From Lanius collurio (taxonomy: Eukaryota; Chordata; Aves; Passeriformes; Laniidae), in the NCBI GenBank assembly GCA_020086605.1, contig JACBWW010000004.1, positions 36,584,987 to 36,648,986 of the forward strand: a stretch of DNA of 64,000 nucleotides, given 5' to 3'. Positions 1-14,608 of this stretch are shown here, piece by piece; the stretch's first letter is position 1, and each line of letters begins with the position of its first letter. The notes beneath the pieces are model-generated. The model ran no database searches, was not told the DNA's origin, and saw nothing but the letters and a program-made list of their open reading frames with translations. Position numbers and translations under genes: made by a program.

Positions 1-1100
1 GAAAGCCAGAGAAATTTTCTGTTTTCTTTATCTTCTTTTCTATTTCTGTTTTAGAAGTACTACATTAACAAAACAAATGATGTAAACAGTCTGGACTGCC
101 TTCCCTCCTTTCTCCCTTCTCCTCTCAGTATTGATTCTTTGAAAGTAATGCGAAGACAATTTCTATGCATAATATTGTTATACATAACTTTCCTTTTCCT
201 CAGCTAAAGAGTATTAAATTAAATGTGTCAAGCTGTAGGACATTGTAATAAAACATTCTGAACACAACTGGTTTTGTCTTCATGTTTGACCAACATTTTT
301 CTTGTTATTTTTCAGTTTGTATCCCTGGAAAACTCTAGAATTAGTTTTATTCTTTGTGTTCTCTTTTTAAAGTTTTATTTAGCATCCTTCTAAATAAAAA
401 AGTCAGTGACCACATTTGAGCCATCAACAGCAAGCTTTTCAACCAACAAATAATTAGTGTGAAGCTCTGAATTAATAAGCAATATGAACACATTAAATCA
501 CTAAACGTATCTAATTCTGTATCTGACAAGCAAATATACCTCTTACTGAACTGTAAACCTGAGCCTGAATAGCAATAAGAATGGAGGAACCTGACCCAGA
601 TTTATACCTCTTATTACTACAGCAGGAATTATATGGTAATAATAATAATATTATCAATGCACTCCTTTCTCAGCAGTTCTGAATATCCCAGATATGCACT
701 TGCATGCAAATGCCTAAAAGGAGCATCTCAATAACAAACTACTTTATGTTCTACACCATGCCTGATTATCTCTACTGTGATTTTTTTTTCCATATACATA
801 TGCTATTTGTAAATAACAGTGGGAATGAACTTATGAGTTGTTCCCAGACTCCATTATATTCTATTAAGTAATTGTAGTGGTTTAGTCAAACCACGACAGT
901 AATCAAGGTACATGATTGCCACCTCAGCTTTTTTTTCTTAACTGTGGTCCATGGTTGTGAGAATAATATACATCAGATTAAAAACTGGCCAGTGATTTTT
1001 TAATGTCAATATAGATGTTACACAAAACAACCAATTCCCAATTTTTTTTGTAACTACAAAAGGTTTTTCTACATGAGATTTTGTGGCGATCACAAATATG

Positions 1101-1121
1101 AGTCAGTTTAACAAACTGACT
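1101..1121. repeat. Perfect 21-bp palindrome (9-bp arms, 3-bp spacer)
   Basis: The arm AGTCAGTTT is followed by AAC and then the exact reverse complement AAACTGACT. It could form a small hairpin or be a symmetric protein site. There is no T-run or gene next to it that would make it a terminator. A perfect match of this size can arise by chance in 64 kb. Confidence 0.7.
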
Positions 1122-4100
1122 ATTTTTAGAAAACAAAAGACTATTTCAGTACGGCTCAGCTAGAATTGCTGCATAGCTTCATCTACAGAGCTAAAGTGGC
1201 AATGTTGTCCATTTACTGCCAAAACCAACCTGAGTGACCCAGTAAATACACAAAATGAAATAGCCTCTATTTCCATGGCAGTATAATCCCATTTTTTCTC
1301 ATTCTATAATTCTGTATCTCTGAAAATGTCTTTTTGTCTCCTCCAATAAAAGGCATGAAACAAGAAATGTTGAAAAGAATAACTGGGAGCTATAAAGCCA
1401 GCTGATCTCTCACAGAATGCTGCCATTACTTCTTTGTTTGGGTCAGTACTGGACAGTCCTGACTGTTAAACACCAGCTCACTCACCCTTCACAGGACTAA
1501 AATAATATTTCACATCATCCTTACTAGTTTCCATAAAAGACAGCTGCTCCTTCATGATCTAGCTGCCTTTTTTACTATGAAGCTGCAATATTGGTATGAA
1601 CAACGGGCAATGCTGGTGTGAACAGCCCTGTCTTTTCAGACATTAACTAACAGTGTTCTAGATATCAATCAGTCATACAATTCCCATCTTATTGCTGAGG
1701 AAAGTAGACCTTAACAAATGGTGGTGAGCAGACCAAAACCACAAAAAGGAATAAATGTTCAAGCTGAAGCTAGATTGGAATGGAGAGATTCATCCTTACA
1801 GACTTGTGCTTTTTTTTAAAATATAGCATTGCCTCAGGCCTGGGACATGTATAGGAATACACAGATCTCCGTGACTAACGGCTGCAATGCCATGTGCATT
1901 ATAGGAAGAGTAATATCTTCATTTCTGTGTCAAAGGGGAAGGAAAGCTTAAAATGTTTAGCAAAAGAATATGCCTGGATGCAGTAAAAAATATCCCTCAA
2001 CGAGTCATTTCACTTTAGTCTAATGCTCCTATTTATTTCCTGAATTATTTCATACTCAGGTATGAAAGCTCTTCTTTGTTCTTTGAGGATAATGTCTTAA
2101 TGGCAATACATCACAGCAGCCATGAAATCTTGATGACAAATCCATAAACCCTGAAAAACACTGTAGGTAAAGTAAACTCCTAATTTAAACATGAGCTAGT
2201 CTTGTTCTTAATAGAATAAAACCCAAGAAGTTATTTGCTGAGTAATATGCACAGAGATTTAGTGTGACTCGGAGTGTACACACCTAAAACAAACTCCAAA
2301 CCCTCAGCAGTTTACTTCCCTTGTGAAGCTCACCCAGGTCTGTCTCTCAGCTACTCCTGGGCCAGCTCATCCACTGGCCTGTCTAGTCTAGCACATGCTA
2401 TTGAGCTTAGAAGCAGCAACCTTTGTCATGTCCTGACCTTGTTGTGATGATATAAAAAGGTTCACCTTGCAAGACCAAAATATGCTTCTTCCAATTTTTT
2501 TCTTATAGTCCTACTACCTACTGTTCTAGCATATCTGAGCTTTTTTTATTTCATTTTTTTAACAGCTAAAAGAATCAGTATATTTTATTTTCCCTCTGAA
2601 AATATTTTGCTTTTCAAAGGCAATTCCTGTTTCTAGAAATTTCAGTTTTAGAACTGATTTCAAACAGTCACATAACATTCTGGTATGGTGACGGTTTTAT
2701 TATAGTTTCTTTTTACCTGGAGAAGTTAAGCACAAATGTTTTAAACTAGTTCTTCAGTATAAAAATTCACACTGTTAGTAAACCAAAGCTAAAAGTCAGA
2801 AGATTTCAGACTTACTAAGTTATTTCAGCCTATGATCTGGCAAAGCTCATCAATAAAAACATTACAAAGAACTTTGGGAATTCCCCTCAACCTCTATCTT
2901 ACACAGTGTTAGGCTTTAGAAACTCCAGTTATGTAAACTAGACTTTCGTGCAGCCTCCAATAATGTCACCCATCTGAGGTCCAATCATTATAAAATTGAA
3001 TTAACACTATATTTTATTTCTGTGAAATCTAATCAGTGTCACCAGTATTTAAAAGCTAGAATTATTTTTTTCAAGACGAATCCATTCAGTCTATTACTGG
3101 ATATTATAACAGCCCCATGAGCCCAGGAAGAAGCTAGCACTCATAAATTTGTGACTAGTAAACAAATCTTTACTTTTTGGTAAGGCCTGATTAAGGCTTT
3201 AAAAAATAAAAAAAATCAAATCAAAACAAAACAATCTCAATACATATCTAGCATAAAGTTAATTCACAGGAAACTCAGTCCCCATTTTTTCTACTCTCTC
3301 ATAATTTCCACTCTTCAGTGCTAGTTGGTTAGACTGGTGAGGTAATGTTTGTAGCCATCCTGCAACTCCTGCAGCAGATGAGCTGGGAGCCCCCAGCCCT
3401 ATAGCTCTTCTGCAGGCAGTCAGGGGGGAACAGTTTCATCAGCAAGAGAAGCAAAAGCTTCCAGAGAAAAACTGTCCACAGATTATGGCAGACCCAAATT
3501 GTCAGAAGCCTTTCTAATGCCAGCTTGAGCAGAGAAAAATCACTTTTTCTACTGAACTAACCACTAGCACAACTATCTTCTGTCCAGTTTTATGTCCCTG
3601 CTGAGTAACACCCTTATGACTGGGAATTTGCTCCTACATATAAATTAGTATTTGTAAAACTCCTTTCCACAGTATCGTTCTGTCATTTCCCTCTTATTTA
3701 TCCTTGTAACTTCCATATATCTATGCACAAGAGAGCAAGCAAGGATATGACTAATATGTACTACATTCACAGAAACTTGAAGTAACTGTAAAAATCTGGC
3801 AGTTTTCTGAAATTGAAACATTCAAAAGAAGTTATTTGGTTTTTCTAGAGCTGTGATGCGACCAGAATATTGTCAGATCTTCAGTCTGGTGCCCTGGGAA
3901 CCAAACACCTCAGTATCCCATCAACCTGACATCCAACCCTCAGCTGCTTATCAGTCTGGGATCCCAACTTCTGGGACAGCCAAATTCACAGAGCACTTCC
4001 ACAGGTTGCACACTCAGGGGAATATGTGCCGTTAAGACCATGGGGGTCATATCTCTATCCCATTTACCAGAGAATTTAGGCAACTTGGATTTTTGTCCTG

Positions 4101-7100
4101 AATCAACCCCAAATCACATTTCAAAGTATTGTCTGTGAAATAGAATTCTACATCTGTGCAATTCTCATAAATTGTGTTATTAACAGAAAAGAAACCAAAT
4201 ACATGCAATTTTTAGCAGACCATCATGAAGCACCATGCTCCTGCCCCAGATATTTTAAAGCTTTCATTTCATGTTATAGTAAAAGATACGTATAAAATGC
4301 TCTCTTAACATAAATAGATAAAAGAAAATCAATACTTCATAAATTCAAAGAACCTTCCATCCTACAATTAGGCACTCTTGGATTTTGCCTACGTACCTTA
4401 ACGTACTTGACAAATTTAACTTGGCTGTAGCAATGAGCTACACAGAACTAAATTTGATTTATCCAATATGACACAGGAAATCTTGAGAAAAGTCGAGTTA
4501 AAAATCCAGATCTTCAGAATTCCCATTCTATGACTTATCCATGCATTTGCTGTCACTCTGTATTCCTTTACATGGGCTGTAAAACTTGGAATTTATGCAA
4601 AGCGAGTGGAGATCTGCTAGGTTGTGTTCCCTTTACTGCCAGAGAAGACAGCGACAGAAATACTTTGGTAGGCTGTATAAGGAATAATGGATTGTTCTTT
4701 GCTAATCAAGATGTTAGCTGACAGGGCACCTTTTCATCCACTGCAGATTCAAAATTAATTTACAAAGCAATAGTTTATACTAGGATTTGCCAAAATCATT
4801 AAAAAGGGGTTTTTTATAACCTGACCCATGACACAGGCACTTTCAATAGTAAGTGATGTCTGAAGTCAGTAATAAACACTTGTATATTTTATGTGTTCCC
4901 TGTTACTTTAGCTGAGTCAAATGGATATTTGAAGTGCATGCTATGATCTCCTGAGATGAAGGAATGACATAACTTTCAAAGATGAAAAAGGTGCTTATTC
5001 TATAAGACCTGAATGTGTTTGCAATGCCAGTAATTCAACAAGAAAGCAACAGAATGTAAGTTTGTTACAGGGCTGAAGAAATTACTCTTGAGTACATTGC
5101 TCTTCACCACACAATAAAGACAAGGTCATGTTATTGGAAGTTTTGGACTTTTGAATTCAGAATTTTTATCAAGAACTAAAAAGAACCAGCCTGGCAGCTC
5201 TGAAGACTGAACTCCTTTGCAAAAAAGCTTCATTCACACAATCCTGCTGACGTGTGCCTTCCATGCCAGCCAGTGAATGGCCATAGAGACCAGAGCATTG
5301 CTCTGCCTGGAAGTGTTCTCTTCACATGAGAGATGAGGAAGAACTACAGAAAGAAATGTGTGCAGTAGTGCCACTGCTCAGACTTCTCTGAACATAAACA
5401 ATGGACATCAGTCTCTGGGGCTACCACTGTCAGCCTACCACTCAAGCCGGCATTAAATTCACTTTTAAAAAGAACATACTGCTGATTGATAGCAGAGTTT
5501 AACAAGGGCAAATCCAGGACTCCAAATGACCTAAACGTGTGAGAGTAGGACACACTGTTCTTTTCAAGAGTGTACTTCATAGTCTAAAAGACTAATAGCA
5601 AATAGGTGAAATAAAGGAGTACATAAAAGGATATTTTCAATGCTTTTTGGTGCCAGAGAGTTTCAGTAATAAATGAGATGGCTAAATGAGATTGCATGGA
5701 AACAACGAAAGGTAAAACTCTTAAAACTGTAAGGACAGACTCTCATGTTAAGTTAGAGTATACTTCTATTTTTTCTCAAAGCCTATAGTGCTTTTCCCCA
5801 AGGAAAATTATGGTTAGTCTAAGTACTTCAGATTTCTGTCGCTATAAGAAAGAGGATATCAGGATTGGGTTCTTTATAAAATAATAATCTATAAGGGGAT
5901 CTCTGACTTGATTCAGTAAAGCATGTTTTTATTGCTCAGTCAAAAGAATATTCTTGAGTTGTGGTCACAGACAACTTGTTAAAGCCTTACAAATGCAAAA
6001 GATGGATTTCTAAATTTCTAAGATATTGAAGAGTAACAGAAAAGAAGGAGCAATGGTGAAATCTGAAAAATGGCTGGGAAACTTTAAAGTATCAGAAGTT
6101 AGAAAAGTAGAAGCAACTGCAGCACAGGTGAGTAATGGGAAGAGTGAAGAATAATGTTTTTTTAAAGAGAATAACAATTGCCTTTACTTTGTGGCTGATC
6201 TGGAAATGAGAAAAATGATTAGCCCTTAAGGGATCTGTGCTTCTAATAAAGAGGCTATGAGACTGGCTAACATCACTGGTCGAATCTTGTTCTACTTTGA
6301 TAAAATTTTAAATGAAAAAAACAAACCAACCCAAAATCTCAGTTTCTATTAAACCAGGTTAAGCATGTCTCCTAAGGTCTCTTCTTGTTAAGATCATTAA
6401 GTTCATTACTATGCTTCCTCATACGGTCTGCAAGTGCTGGTAATTATAAATGAGAAGACTAGGAACAGGAGCAGAGTTGATATCAGATTAAAACTATAAG
6501 ACCTCTCCATAAAATGGTCAAGGATATTCCTTTTCATGTACATGATGTTTCTGCATCTTTTTGTCTTATCACTGTTTGTATCATAATAGCACTCCCTGGA
6601 TAGCGCGAACAGTGGCTGCATAATTCTAGCTGTGTTTACAAATAGAAAGACACAGGTGGTATCCTAGAGAGCCTATCCATTAAGTAAGTAATGAGGAGGA
6701 AAATCTCAAAAGATTAAAGCCTGGGATACTTAATCCTCCCTTTTTCCCTAACATGTGACTCCAAGATAGTTCATGTATATTGGGACGATTCTGAGACCTA
6801 GAGTTGTAAATGGCTAGGAGTATGTACTTTATTTCTAATTAATTGTAAAATTCAGTTCAAATATTGTAATTTCCTTTTGAAATGTATGAAATGCATTAAA
6901 ACCTCAATGAGAAAATCACTTTAATAGAATGGATTATGCCATTCATGCACAACTCTAATTTTGTAGTTAATGCAGTCTCCCTAGCCATCTCCATGTAATC
7001 TCCCCAATCTGTCACCTTGGGACATTTCAAAGTGTTCTCAGCCTGTACTTCAGTAAGCAGGTAATATCAAAACTCAAGAATGGAATCAACAAAGTTTATT

Positions 7101-10100
7101 ACTGTGCATTGTTAGCTATTGTCTAGAGCAACACTAATTTAGGTTTAACAGGAGAAGTAATCTTTTTGAGTAAAAGCTAGTTTCTGGAGGTCAAAACTGA
7201 CAGATGATCTCTTTTTTTTTTTTCCTATTAAGAAAACTAAACACTTTGGAGGTTTGTGAGTCAATGGAGGATGACAGATACAGATTTTTAAATGGCATTA
7301 TTTTTTGTTCTAAAGGAGGCAGCAGAGAGACAAATATACTGGTATTTCCTTGCTACGTGAAGGTAGCAACTATAGCCTTGCTCGAAAGATTCTCTCTCAT
7401 TGCTCCAAAAGAATTTTGGCTAAAGTTAAAGCAGGTATATTTGGTTTAAATATCCACATGATGCTGAAGTCTAATTCTGAAAAATCACAGATCATTCTAA
7501 TAAAGAGTCAAATAAAACCTATTTATACTAATGTAGCAAAAAATCAGATCATCCTGTCAAATCTGTATCTCTTCAGTTTCTAAAGTATTTAAATATTCTT
7601 TTCCTTTTTTCTGCCCTTTCTTTTCACTTGAACTAGTTTGTTGAGTGTTTCAAGTTTCATGGGTGTTGTGCTCAGTCTTTAAGTCCCTAGGTGTGCACAG
7701 GCACACAGGGGTTTATAGAGAACTTCAGCACTGTCACACTGATTGCAGAGAAAAGACTGCTTGGTTACAGAACTGTGAGTTATGGATTATGGAGACATCT
7801 TCATCTGTGGCACAACAGGCTTCAGTGTTTGATGCAAAGCTGGAAATATGAAATGGAGGGATAAAGGAGAAATGGAGTGAAAAAGAGGGGGTGGCAAGAC
7901 AAAAGCCACTTTCTTCTCTTAGAATACGAATAAATGTTTGCCTTCGGGTTCTAAGGGTTACTGAAATATAGCAATTTGAAGCCACGAGTTCTTTGCAGCA
8001 TTAACTGCAAATGACTGGTCCTGAAATTCACTGATATCTGGAAATCTGTAAAGAAGATTTAACTACAGGAAACAACTACTGTAAAATAGATTTTGTCCTG
8101 GCTGAAGTGGTAGAGATCTGCTTTGTGATCTGGTGATAGATAGTCTGCTAAAATGGCCAACTAATAATGTTTTGTACAGGTGCCTACTGAATATAATCTT
8201 CAGCTGTAATGTGATCTAAGCAGATCAGATCTGGGAGTACACGGATGTACAGAGCTGATAGTACACAAAGAAATTTGTCTGTGTTGCACATGAATGCCTG
8301 GGAAAGACAAACATTAATGCATTTTTCAGCAGTTCAAAGCAATAGAAATTCACCTTTCAATACCAAGATCCTCAATTAAAGGCTCGGTGTACCCAGGAAT
8401 AGCAACATGTACATCATCTCCCCTCCACTTGTGTTAACCACCTTGAATTTTGCAGGACTTCCCTGCAAGACCTTTTACCAGCCCTTTCTCTGCGCCCTGG
8501 GAGACACCTGGAGGAGTTCAGGGGCATCACAAGGCTCTTTAAGGGATGATGGGGAAACTGTGCGACCTGCAGCACCAAAACACTCCTTATGCTCCTCAAA
8601 TGTCAATGAATATTTACTGACACTTAAAAATGAGCCTTTTAAAAATGGGGGGTTCATTAGGAAACTACAATGAAATAAAGATTCTTTAGAAACAGGGGAG
8701 ACTGGAAGAATTCAGAAAGGATCACCTGCATTAACAATGACAGAACTCACGACAGTCATTCTGATGCAAATTCTCCTCCTTTACAATTTTTTGTCCCTGA
8801 CTCTATGCCACAAAATCAGAGACAACAATAAATCTGGATTCGCTGCATCAGATTATTTCACTGCTTTCTCCAGAGATTTTTCTCTACAGAATAAATCCAA
8901 TATATGTTTTAAGATTACCAAAATTATTTAACAGACTGTCCTAGTGGCATGTTTATTAATACCATATATAATGAAGATTTAACGCTGTATTAACTTTAGT
9001 ATCTTTATATTTAGCATAAGAAAAAAGGGACTCCCCTAACAAAACACACAATAACAAGTGAAGCTTAGAGTGTTGGCCCATTGCCTTCAAGGATGAATAT
9101 GATATACAAATAGCTTTTAAACAAATACTGGAAGTTTATAAACCAGTTAAATGTGTTCTAATTCGTGGAATGGAAAAACCACATCTATTATTTGTTTCAG
9201 ATGCAAGAGAATAATAAAAATAATTATAAAAGTCTTCCTGCTACCTAGCAGGGAAGCAGAAGGTTTCCTGCACTGATGCTGGGCAACACTGGAGGAAGAA
9301 AGCACTGACTTGGAACAGAGTCCTTTAAAAAATATGGTGTTACAGCAGAATCCCATCAGTACTTTCAAATCTGTCACAGCTTTCTAAAGCTACTGTGTGA
9401 CTTGTCTACGACAAGCACAAGAATAAGCAGCGACAGATAGGAACTCTTCATTTAAGAACATCAGGGTATAATGATTTTCTGAATGCTAGCAAAGATGCAG
9501 CCAGCATGCAGAAGTTACCATACCTTTGCTTATGAAACTGTTATGTAGGAATGCAATTGAAATTCTTTATTGGAAGAATCAGGAGAATTATTTGGCACAT
9601 CCTGCCAGGGAGAAATAGGGCTCACTCACAGAGAGACTTTTTTCAGATTTAGGGGGTGATAAATTTTGGGGCAGATATGCAAACCTTCAGGTTGGTTTAG
9701 CATTTTAAAGACAAGTTTTCACAGAAGTCTTAGAAGAGAATAATTGATAGGTTGTTGCTGCCATCACTTTGCTAGATAAAAGGAGAATTGCATTCACCAA
9801 ACTTAAGTGAGAGATGTTGAAATACTTGATATATGGGAAACTGTGGGTAGGGCTTTCTCCAGGAGTGGGACAATCACTTGGCTAAAGGGGAAAATGCTCA
9901 CAGACCATCTTTCACAGACTTTACAAACACCTAGGATGTATTATATCCTCTCTGCTCTGGTTTCTGTCCTGTTGGGATAGTCCTCTGTTCTGAAGAGTAT
10001 ATATTCATGCATAGAATATACTTATTGTTTATACCTACAGTCTGCCTCAATAGCTGTTAATTTACAGGTTTCATAAAATATGTACCACTAGCCAACAGAT

Positions 10101-13100
10101 TGTACATTTAGAGACATAGTAATACCCGAGTTACTCCAATAGACATATACAAACAATATACTAGTTGGGTAAGGAAGATCAAAGGAAGCTCTCCTTTCCC
10201 AGCACTTATGAAGACAACTCACAGTTTTCAGGCTTTTAGTCTTTCAATATTTAAAATGGTCCAGAAAAAAACCCCAGCCATAGTTTATTACTCATCTGGA
10301 ATGCTTACAGGTCCAGAAAAGCTATATGATCCCACATGCTGGTTGCTAGGTGTAGTATTCCATATGAAAGCCATAACTACTAAGAGGTTCTTCAGAGCCT
10401 CCATATGCTGAAGATTATCCAGTAGTTTTATTACAAATTTTCCTTAGAGACTGATTCTACCTAATCTTCTGGTAAGCTTTTACTCCCTTTCTCTGTTTTT
10501 CATAGCCATTATCATGGTATCTGACTACTCTGCATTTCACTTAACCCAGTTTATAACCCTTTTTGTTTCATATAAAATAAAAAAATCACTTACCACTTCC
10601 TCAGTGTTGTGTGATATTCTAAATGGGTTGTAGAATACATCACGTTTTAACCAAGAAAGGCAGGGGCCTTTCTGTCATCTGTGTTTTGAGAAATTAATTC
10701 TAATCTCCTTTTTTTTTAAAAGCTCCTGTGCTGATGGGTCACAGCTGGGAAGGGAAATGCTTCATAAAATCAATGAGTCACTTCTGATATGTTGCTTACT
10801 CCTCTGTTAAGGTCACCCCTGCCTGACTGCTGGAGATCATCTGATGGAGATAACACAATGTCAATGGGTATCTCTAAGGGGAAAACAAAAGACCCCATAA
10901 CAGCTCACCTTTTTTACTTGCTATCTGTAAAAGATATGATTTTTCCCTAGAAGCTGAGGTAATTTTAGCCTTGTCCTCAGTACAACAGGTACAATCTTGG
11001 AGGTCATCAGACTGAATTTAGGTGAACAGCTTCAGGGACTGTGAATTCCTTGTCACTGCTCTTTCTGGTAAAACTTTCTGCTAGGAAAAATTCCGCCAAC
11101 CCTATAATGACATTGCAGAGGATGTACACATTTAGTTGCTAAGATCTGATCCTAGACTGTTAATCCTGCATGTTCCTGACAAAATATGCCCTTTGGTGGT
11201 CACATGGTAAACAACATAGATCAGATCCTTTCTGACCAGAGGAAACAGCATGCTCTTCCCATACAAAACCCTTCCCAAAGCCCTTTTTCAAGGTGTTCCT
11301 ACATTCTTCATTGACACATCCAAGCCCACACAGTTAAAACAATTTCCAAAACGACAGAAGATACTTTTTAAACCTTTTCAGCTTGGGCTAATTTTAAACC
11401 TACTCCAGCTGAAATATTTACTGCATATCCTCCTCATAAATTATGTCATATTCAAAAAGTGAAAATCCTCATTTCAGCATCATCATCTCAAGTGGAAAAA
11501 CTGCAAATCCTCCAACAGAAAATTAGGGAACATTTGTTCTGTCTGTAACAGCTCAAGTGTGCAGCAATTTTTTTCCCTGGCACAGACGTATTTAGGTTTG
11601 CTAGCTGGTGAAACTATTGTAGCTATTCTGCTGTGTCCCTGAAGACAGGCATCCTATGGCTACAAATGACTGAATTATTTAATCATGAAAAGACAAGACT
11701 TTGAATAAGGGAAAGCATTTCTAAGAGAAAAGTTACCAAGAACTCTGGGATCTGACTGCATAATTCAAACTCATTCTATTTTTTGAATGAAAATGGAATG
11801 CGGCTGAAATGATGTATTCGTGCCTTGGGAGAACACTCAGTGTACGCTGAAGTGCAATAATGTACTTTTCCAGTCTTGGATAAAAATCAGCTTTGTAGAT
11901 AACAGGACAGGAAAATATGCTCTCTGAGCATTTCAAAAACATTAATCACTTCATGCCTCCATTGGAAAGACGTGCACATTGTCCTTCATTTGCAAAGTAC
12001 TAGCACTGTTTCAAGTTTTGGGGTGCATCTGAAATTTTTTCAAAGGGTTTGATTTAAGCATTTGGTATTTTCTCTTGCAAAATATTTTTGTTTTTTTAAA
12101 GTACCTCTATGGAAATAGTTTTGAAATGCAAAGAACATCAAATCATTAGGCATGTATGCACTTTTATATTGAATACTACCATTTTGCTCATGTAAATGCA
12201 AGACACAGATTCTGTAATTTACCTGGAAGTGACTCAACAATAAACGAGCTGGTGAAATTCTGTTGAAGCCTAAGCATCAAATACATATTTTAACTAACTA
12301 CTAGATAGCACTTCTTGCCCTTTACGTTTCTTTTCATCCCTATCTGATTTTTTTACTTCAGTTTTAATAAGTCAAGTTTTTACTTGTGCAGTCACTAAGA
12401 CTTAAAACAGCTATAGTGTAAAAGAAGGAAACATGGCAAGCAAGGGAAAGTAATTTAAAAGTATATCAGCAATGCAAATATGGAAACTTTATCAGACATT
12501 AGGTAAAATTAAGCCTTTAAAAGTAAAGCCATAGAAAATACTACCTTTTGGCTGTCCCTGAAAGGCAAAATTGTTCCTTCAAACTGGAACAAGTAAGGAA
12601 ACTTCACCTCTAGATTAATTTTTGAGATGTGAACACATATCGTTCTGTAGGGTTCTTAACCTTGTATGCCTGCTTAAGTTCACACAAATGACTGACTCCC
12701 TGCTATGGGAGATTAGAAGAACCTAAAGTTAGTGTTTAATCACCTTTCACTACACCTTTCAATTAACATATCTCTACTGTTTTCCCCTCCTCTTGACAGT
12801 GGCTATCCTGGTTTGTTCATAGCTCATCACTGACAAAGAGATTAAATGCTGTCCAAGGATATAGAAAGTGGCAAGTCCTACACTAGGAGCGAGGCAGACC
12901 ACATTCAGTTTGGCACCCGACTGTAGGAGCTGATTCCAGAGCAAGCTGTGTTTTGGTCTCTGTAGGTGTCATCAATGTTTTAGAGGAAAACATCCAGTGC
13001 AGCTAAGGGAACATTCCCTCCAGGAGCAATGGATTCAGTATTGGATTGCACATTTTACGATGGAGAGTTAAAATATTCTGGCCCTCACTCTTCACAATAT

Positions 13101-14262
13101 TCCATTTATAAAATGGTATGAATGTTCACACTAACTGTTAAATTTTTCTTTGGCTTTTTAAGACCAAGACCTCAAGCATACTGTATCTAGGAATGGAAAG
13201 GATACAAGATGCCTATAATAGCATATAGTCACATTTTAAGTGCTATCCCACTTTATTGATTTATAAATGTGATTTATATATGATCACAGAGAATTATAAA
13301 TCCAGTTAGACCTATGGCAAAAAGGCTGCACAGTGAACAATATCACACAGTCTCATTTACCAATTTTTGAAAAAAAATCAGGAGTCAGCTGCTTCGAAGT
13401 TCTACTTTGATCTCACTGAGACCTACAATCTGTCTTGTAGCCAAAGAAAGGGAGACTCAATGAATAAAAAAATGAGCACCAGAATTTCACAGTAGTATCA
13501 AGAACACAGACAGAGGGAAGCTGAGAATGCTAGGAAGTCAAAATTCATTTTAGAATCTCTAAAACTTTGGGGGGTACCACACAAGACAGATGAATAAATT
13601 TTTGTGATGTTGAATCCCATGTTATGCTTTGAACCTGCTAATAAGATTAGCCAATAATTCTGAATAGCTTCCCGAGGTCACACCATTCACTGTACATTTG
13701 AAGTCCAAAAGGAAAGTCATGCAGGTGGGCAGACTAGTCAGGCATGAACTCAGGCGAGCTGCATCTTTAAACTGCGATTGTATGTAAAACAAGAATATTT
13801 TCATCCCTGTCTTCAAACACACTCTCCAGTGATGTTTAAAAAATTATCCTCAGTTCACAACTACAGTTATCACTCTGATTTCCTTCATGAGGTGTCAGAT
13901 TTTTAGCTCCTCATCTGAGGTCATAGAGTGGCCCAAGGGTGGGGGTGATGCACTGCCACACTTCCCCTCCCCGTTTGAAGCCTCTAGGATGTTATTTCCC
14001 CCAGCTACTTCAAAAGAAAATCAATAGTTCCTCATGCACCTATGCTCACAGTTTCACAATTTTGCTGACACAAAATCCTTATCTTGTAGCAGAAGGAAAA
14101 TATTATGATTTTTCCTATTGTATGTACTCTACATGAAAAGAATTTTATGTACTCTTACAAAGTTACCTATTCTGAATCCTAAATTGAAGTCCCTATGATA
14201 ATTCTTCTTTTTGTTCCTGTATAGGCTGTAAGGACTTCAGGCAGAGACTTCTTTTGCCCTTT

Positions 14263-14305
14263 GTTCCTCCCTCCTTTTCCTTCATTCCTCCCTTCCTCCC
14301 TCCCT
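14263..14305. repeat. Pyrimidine-rich CT/CCTT low-complexity tract
   Basis: About 43 nearly uninterrupted pyrimidines on the plus strand, built from irregular CCTCC, TTCC and CCTT units. It is a degenerate microsatellite and has no clean period. Confidence 0.75.
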
Positions 14306-14488
14306 ATTGGCATAATTTATCAACATGGGCTGTCTGACATTTCATTGTGATGATTACCTCTTGGAAGGAGACTTGGTTATTAACAGGTCAAGACCCTTTA
14401 TGCTTTAAATAACAAAGCTTCCCTCTCTTCCAAATGCCCCCTCAGTTGAAGGATACCTAGTTTAATACTTTGACTCTTTGCAAAGAGA

Positions 14489-14608
14489 ACACAGAATATT
14501 CTGATCCATCAGGATCATCAAGTCCAACTCTTACGTGAATAGTCTATACAGGGATCACACCCACAACCTTGGTGTTCCTGCCACCACACTCTAACCAACT
14601 GAGCTTTC
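14489..14608 (-). mobile_element. tRNA-Ile-derived SINE with CR1-like tail (TguSINE1-like)
   Basis: Read on the minus strand, the element opens with AGCTCAGTTGGTTAGAG, the D-arm/A-box of tRNA-Ile. The anticodon-arm region and then ACCAAGGTTGTGGGT follow, the T-arm side matching a decayed B box. The tRNA-like head joins a tail containing GTTGGACTTGATGATCCT and AGAATATTCTGTG, which resembles the 3' end of avian CR1 LINEs. A tRNA-Ile head on a CR1-type tail is the architecture known for TguSINE1 of songbirds, which borrows CR1 machinery. The anticodon region no longer reads as the usual isoleucine loop and the B box carries a substitution, so this is a dead copy and not a tRNA gene. Its limits are approximate. 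Confidence 0.72.

Larger units (their letters stand above)
1..14488. other. AT-rich non-coding DNA, no gene recognised
   Basis: All open frames here are under 90 codons, start at arbitrary ATGs and show no domain or family motif. Runs of A or T (for example near 7209-7222) and ordinary unique-looking sequence fill the interval. A GC-richer patch near 8410-8600 and another near 3350-3480 have no identifiable coding or repeat content. I see no convincing CR1, LTR or tRNA-like sequence before 14.49 kb. It is consistent with intergenic or deep intronic DNA of a vertebrate; very old repeats too diverged to see by eye cannot be excluded. Confidence 0.6.

Noticed and set aside
6053..6127. ATG-started frame running into a perfect CAG|GTGAGT donor
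   Set aside because: No acceptor or promoter evidence upstream; a perfect donor is expected about once by chance in this much DNA.
14540..14608. Functional tRNA-Ile gene
   Set aside because: Anticodon loop and B box are altered and the 3' part continues into a CR1-like tail, so it is a SINE.
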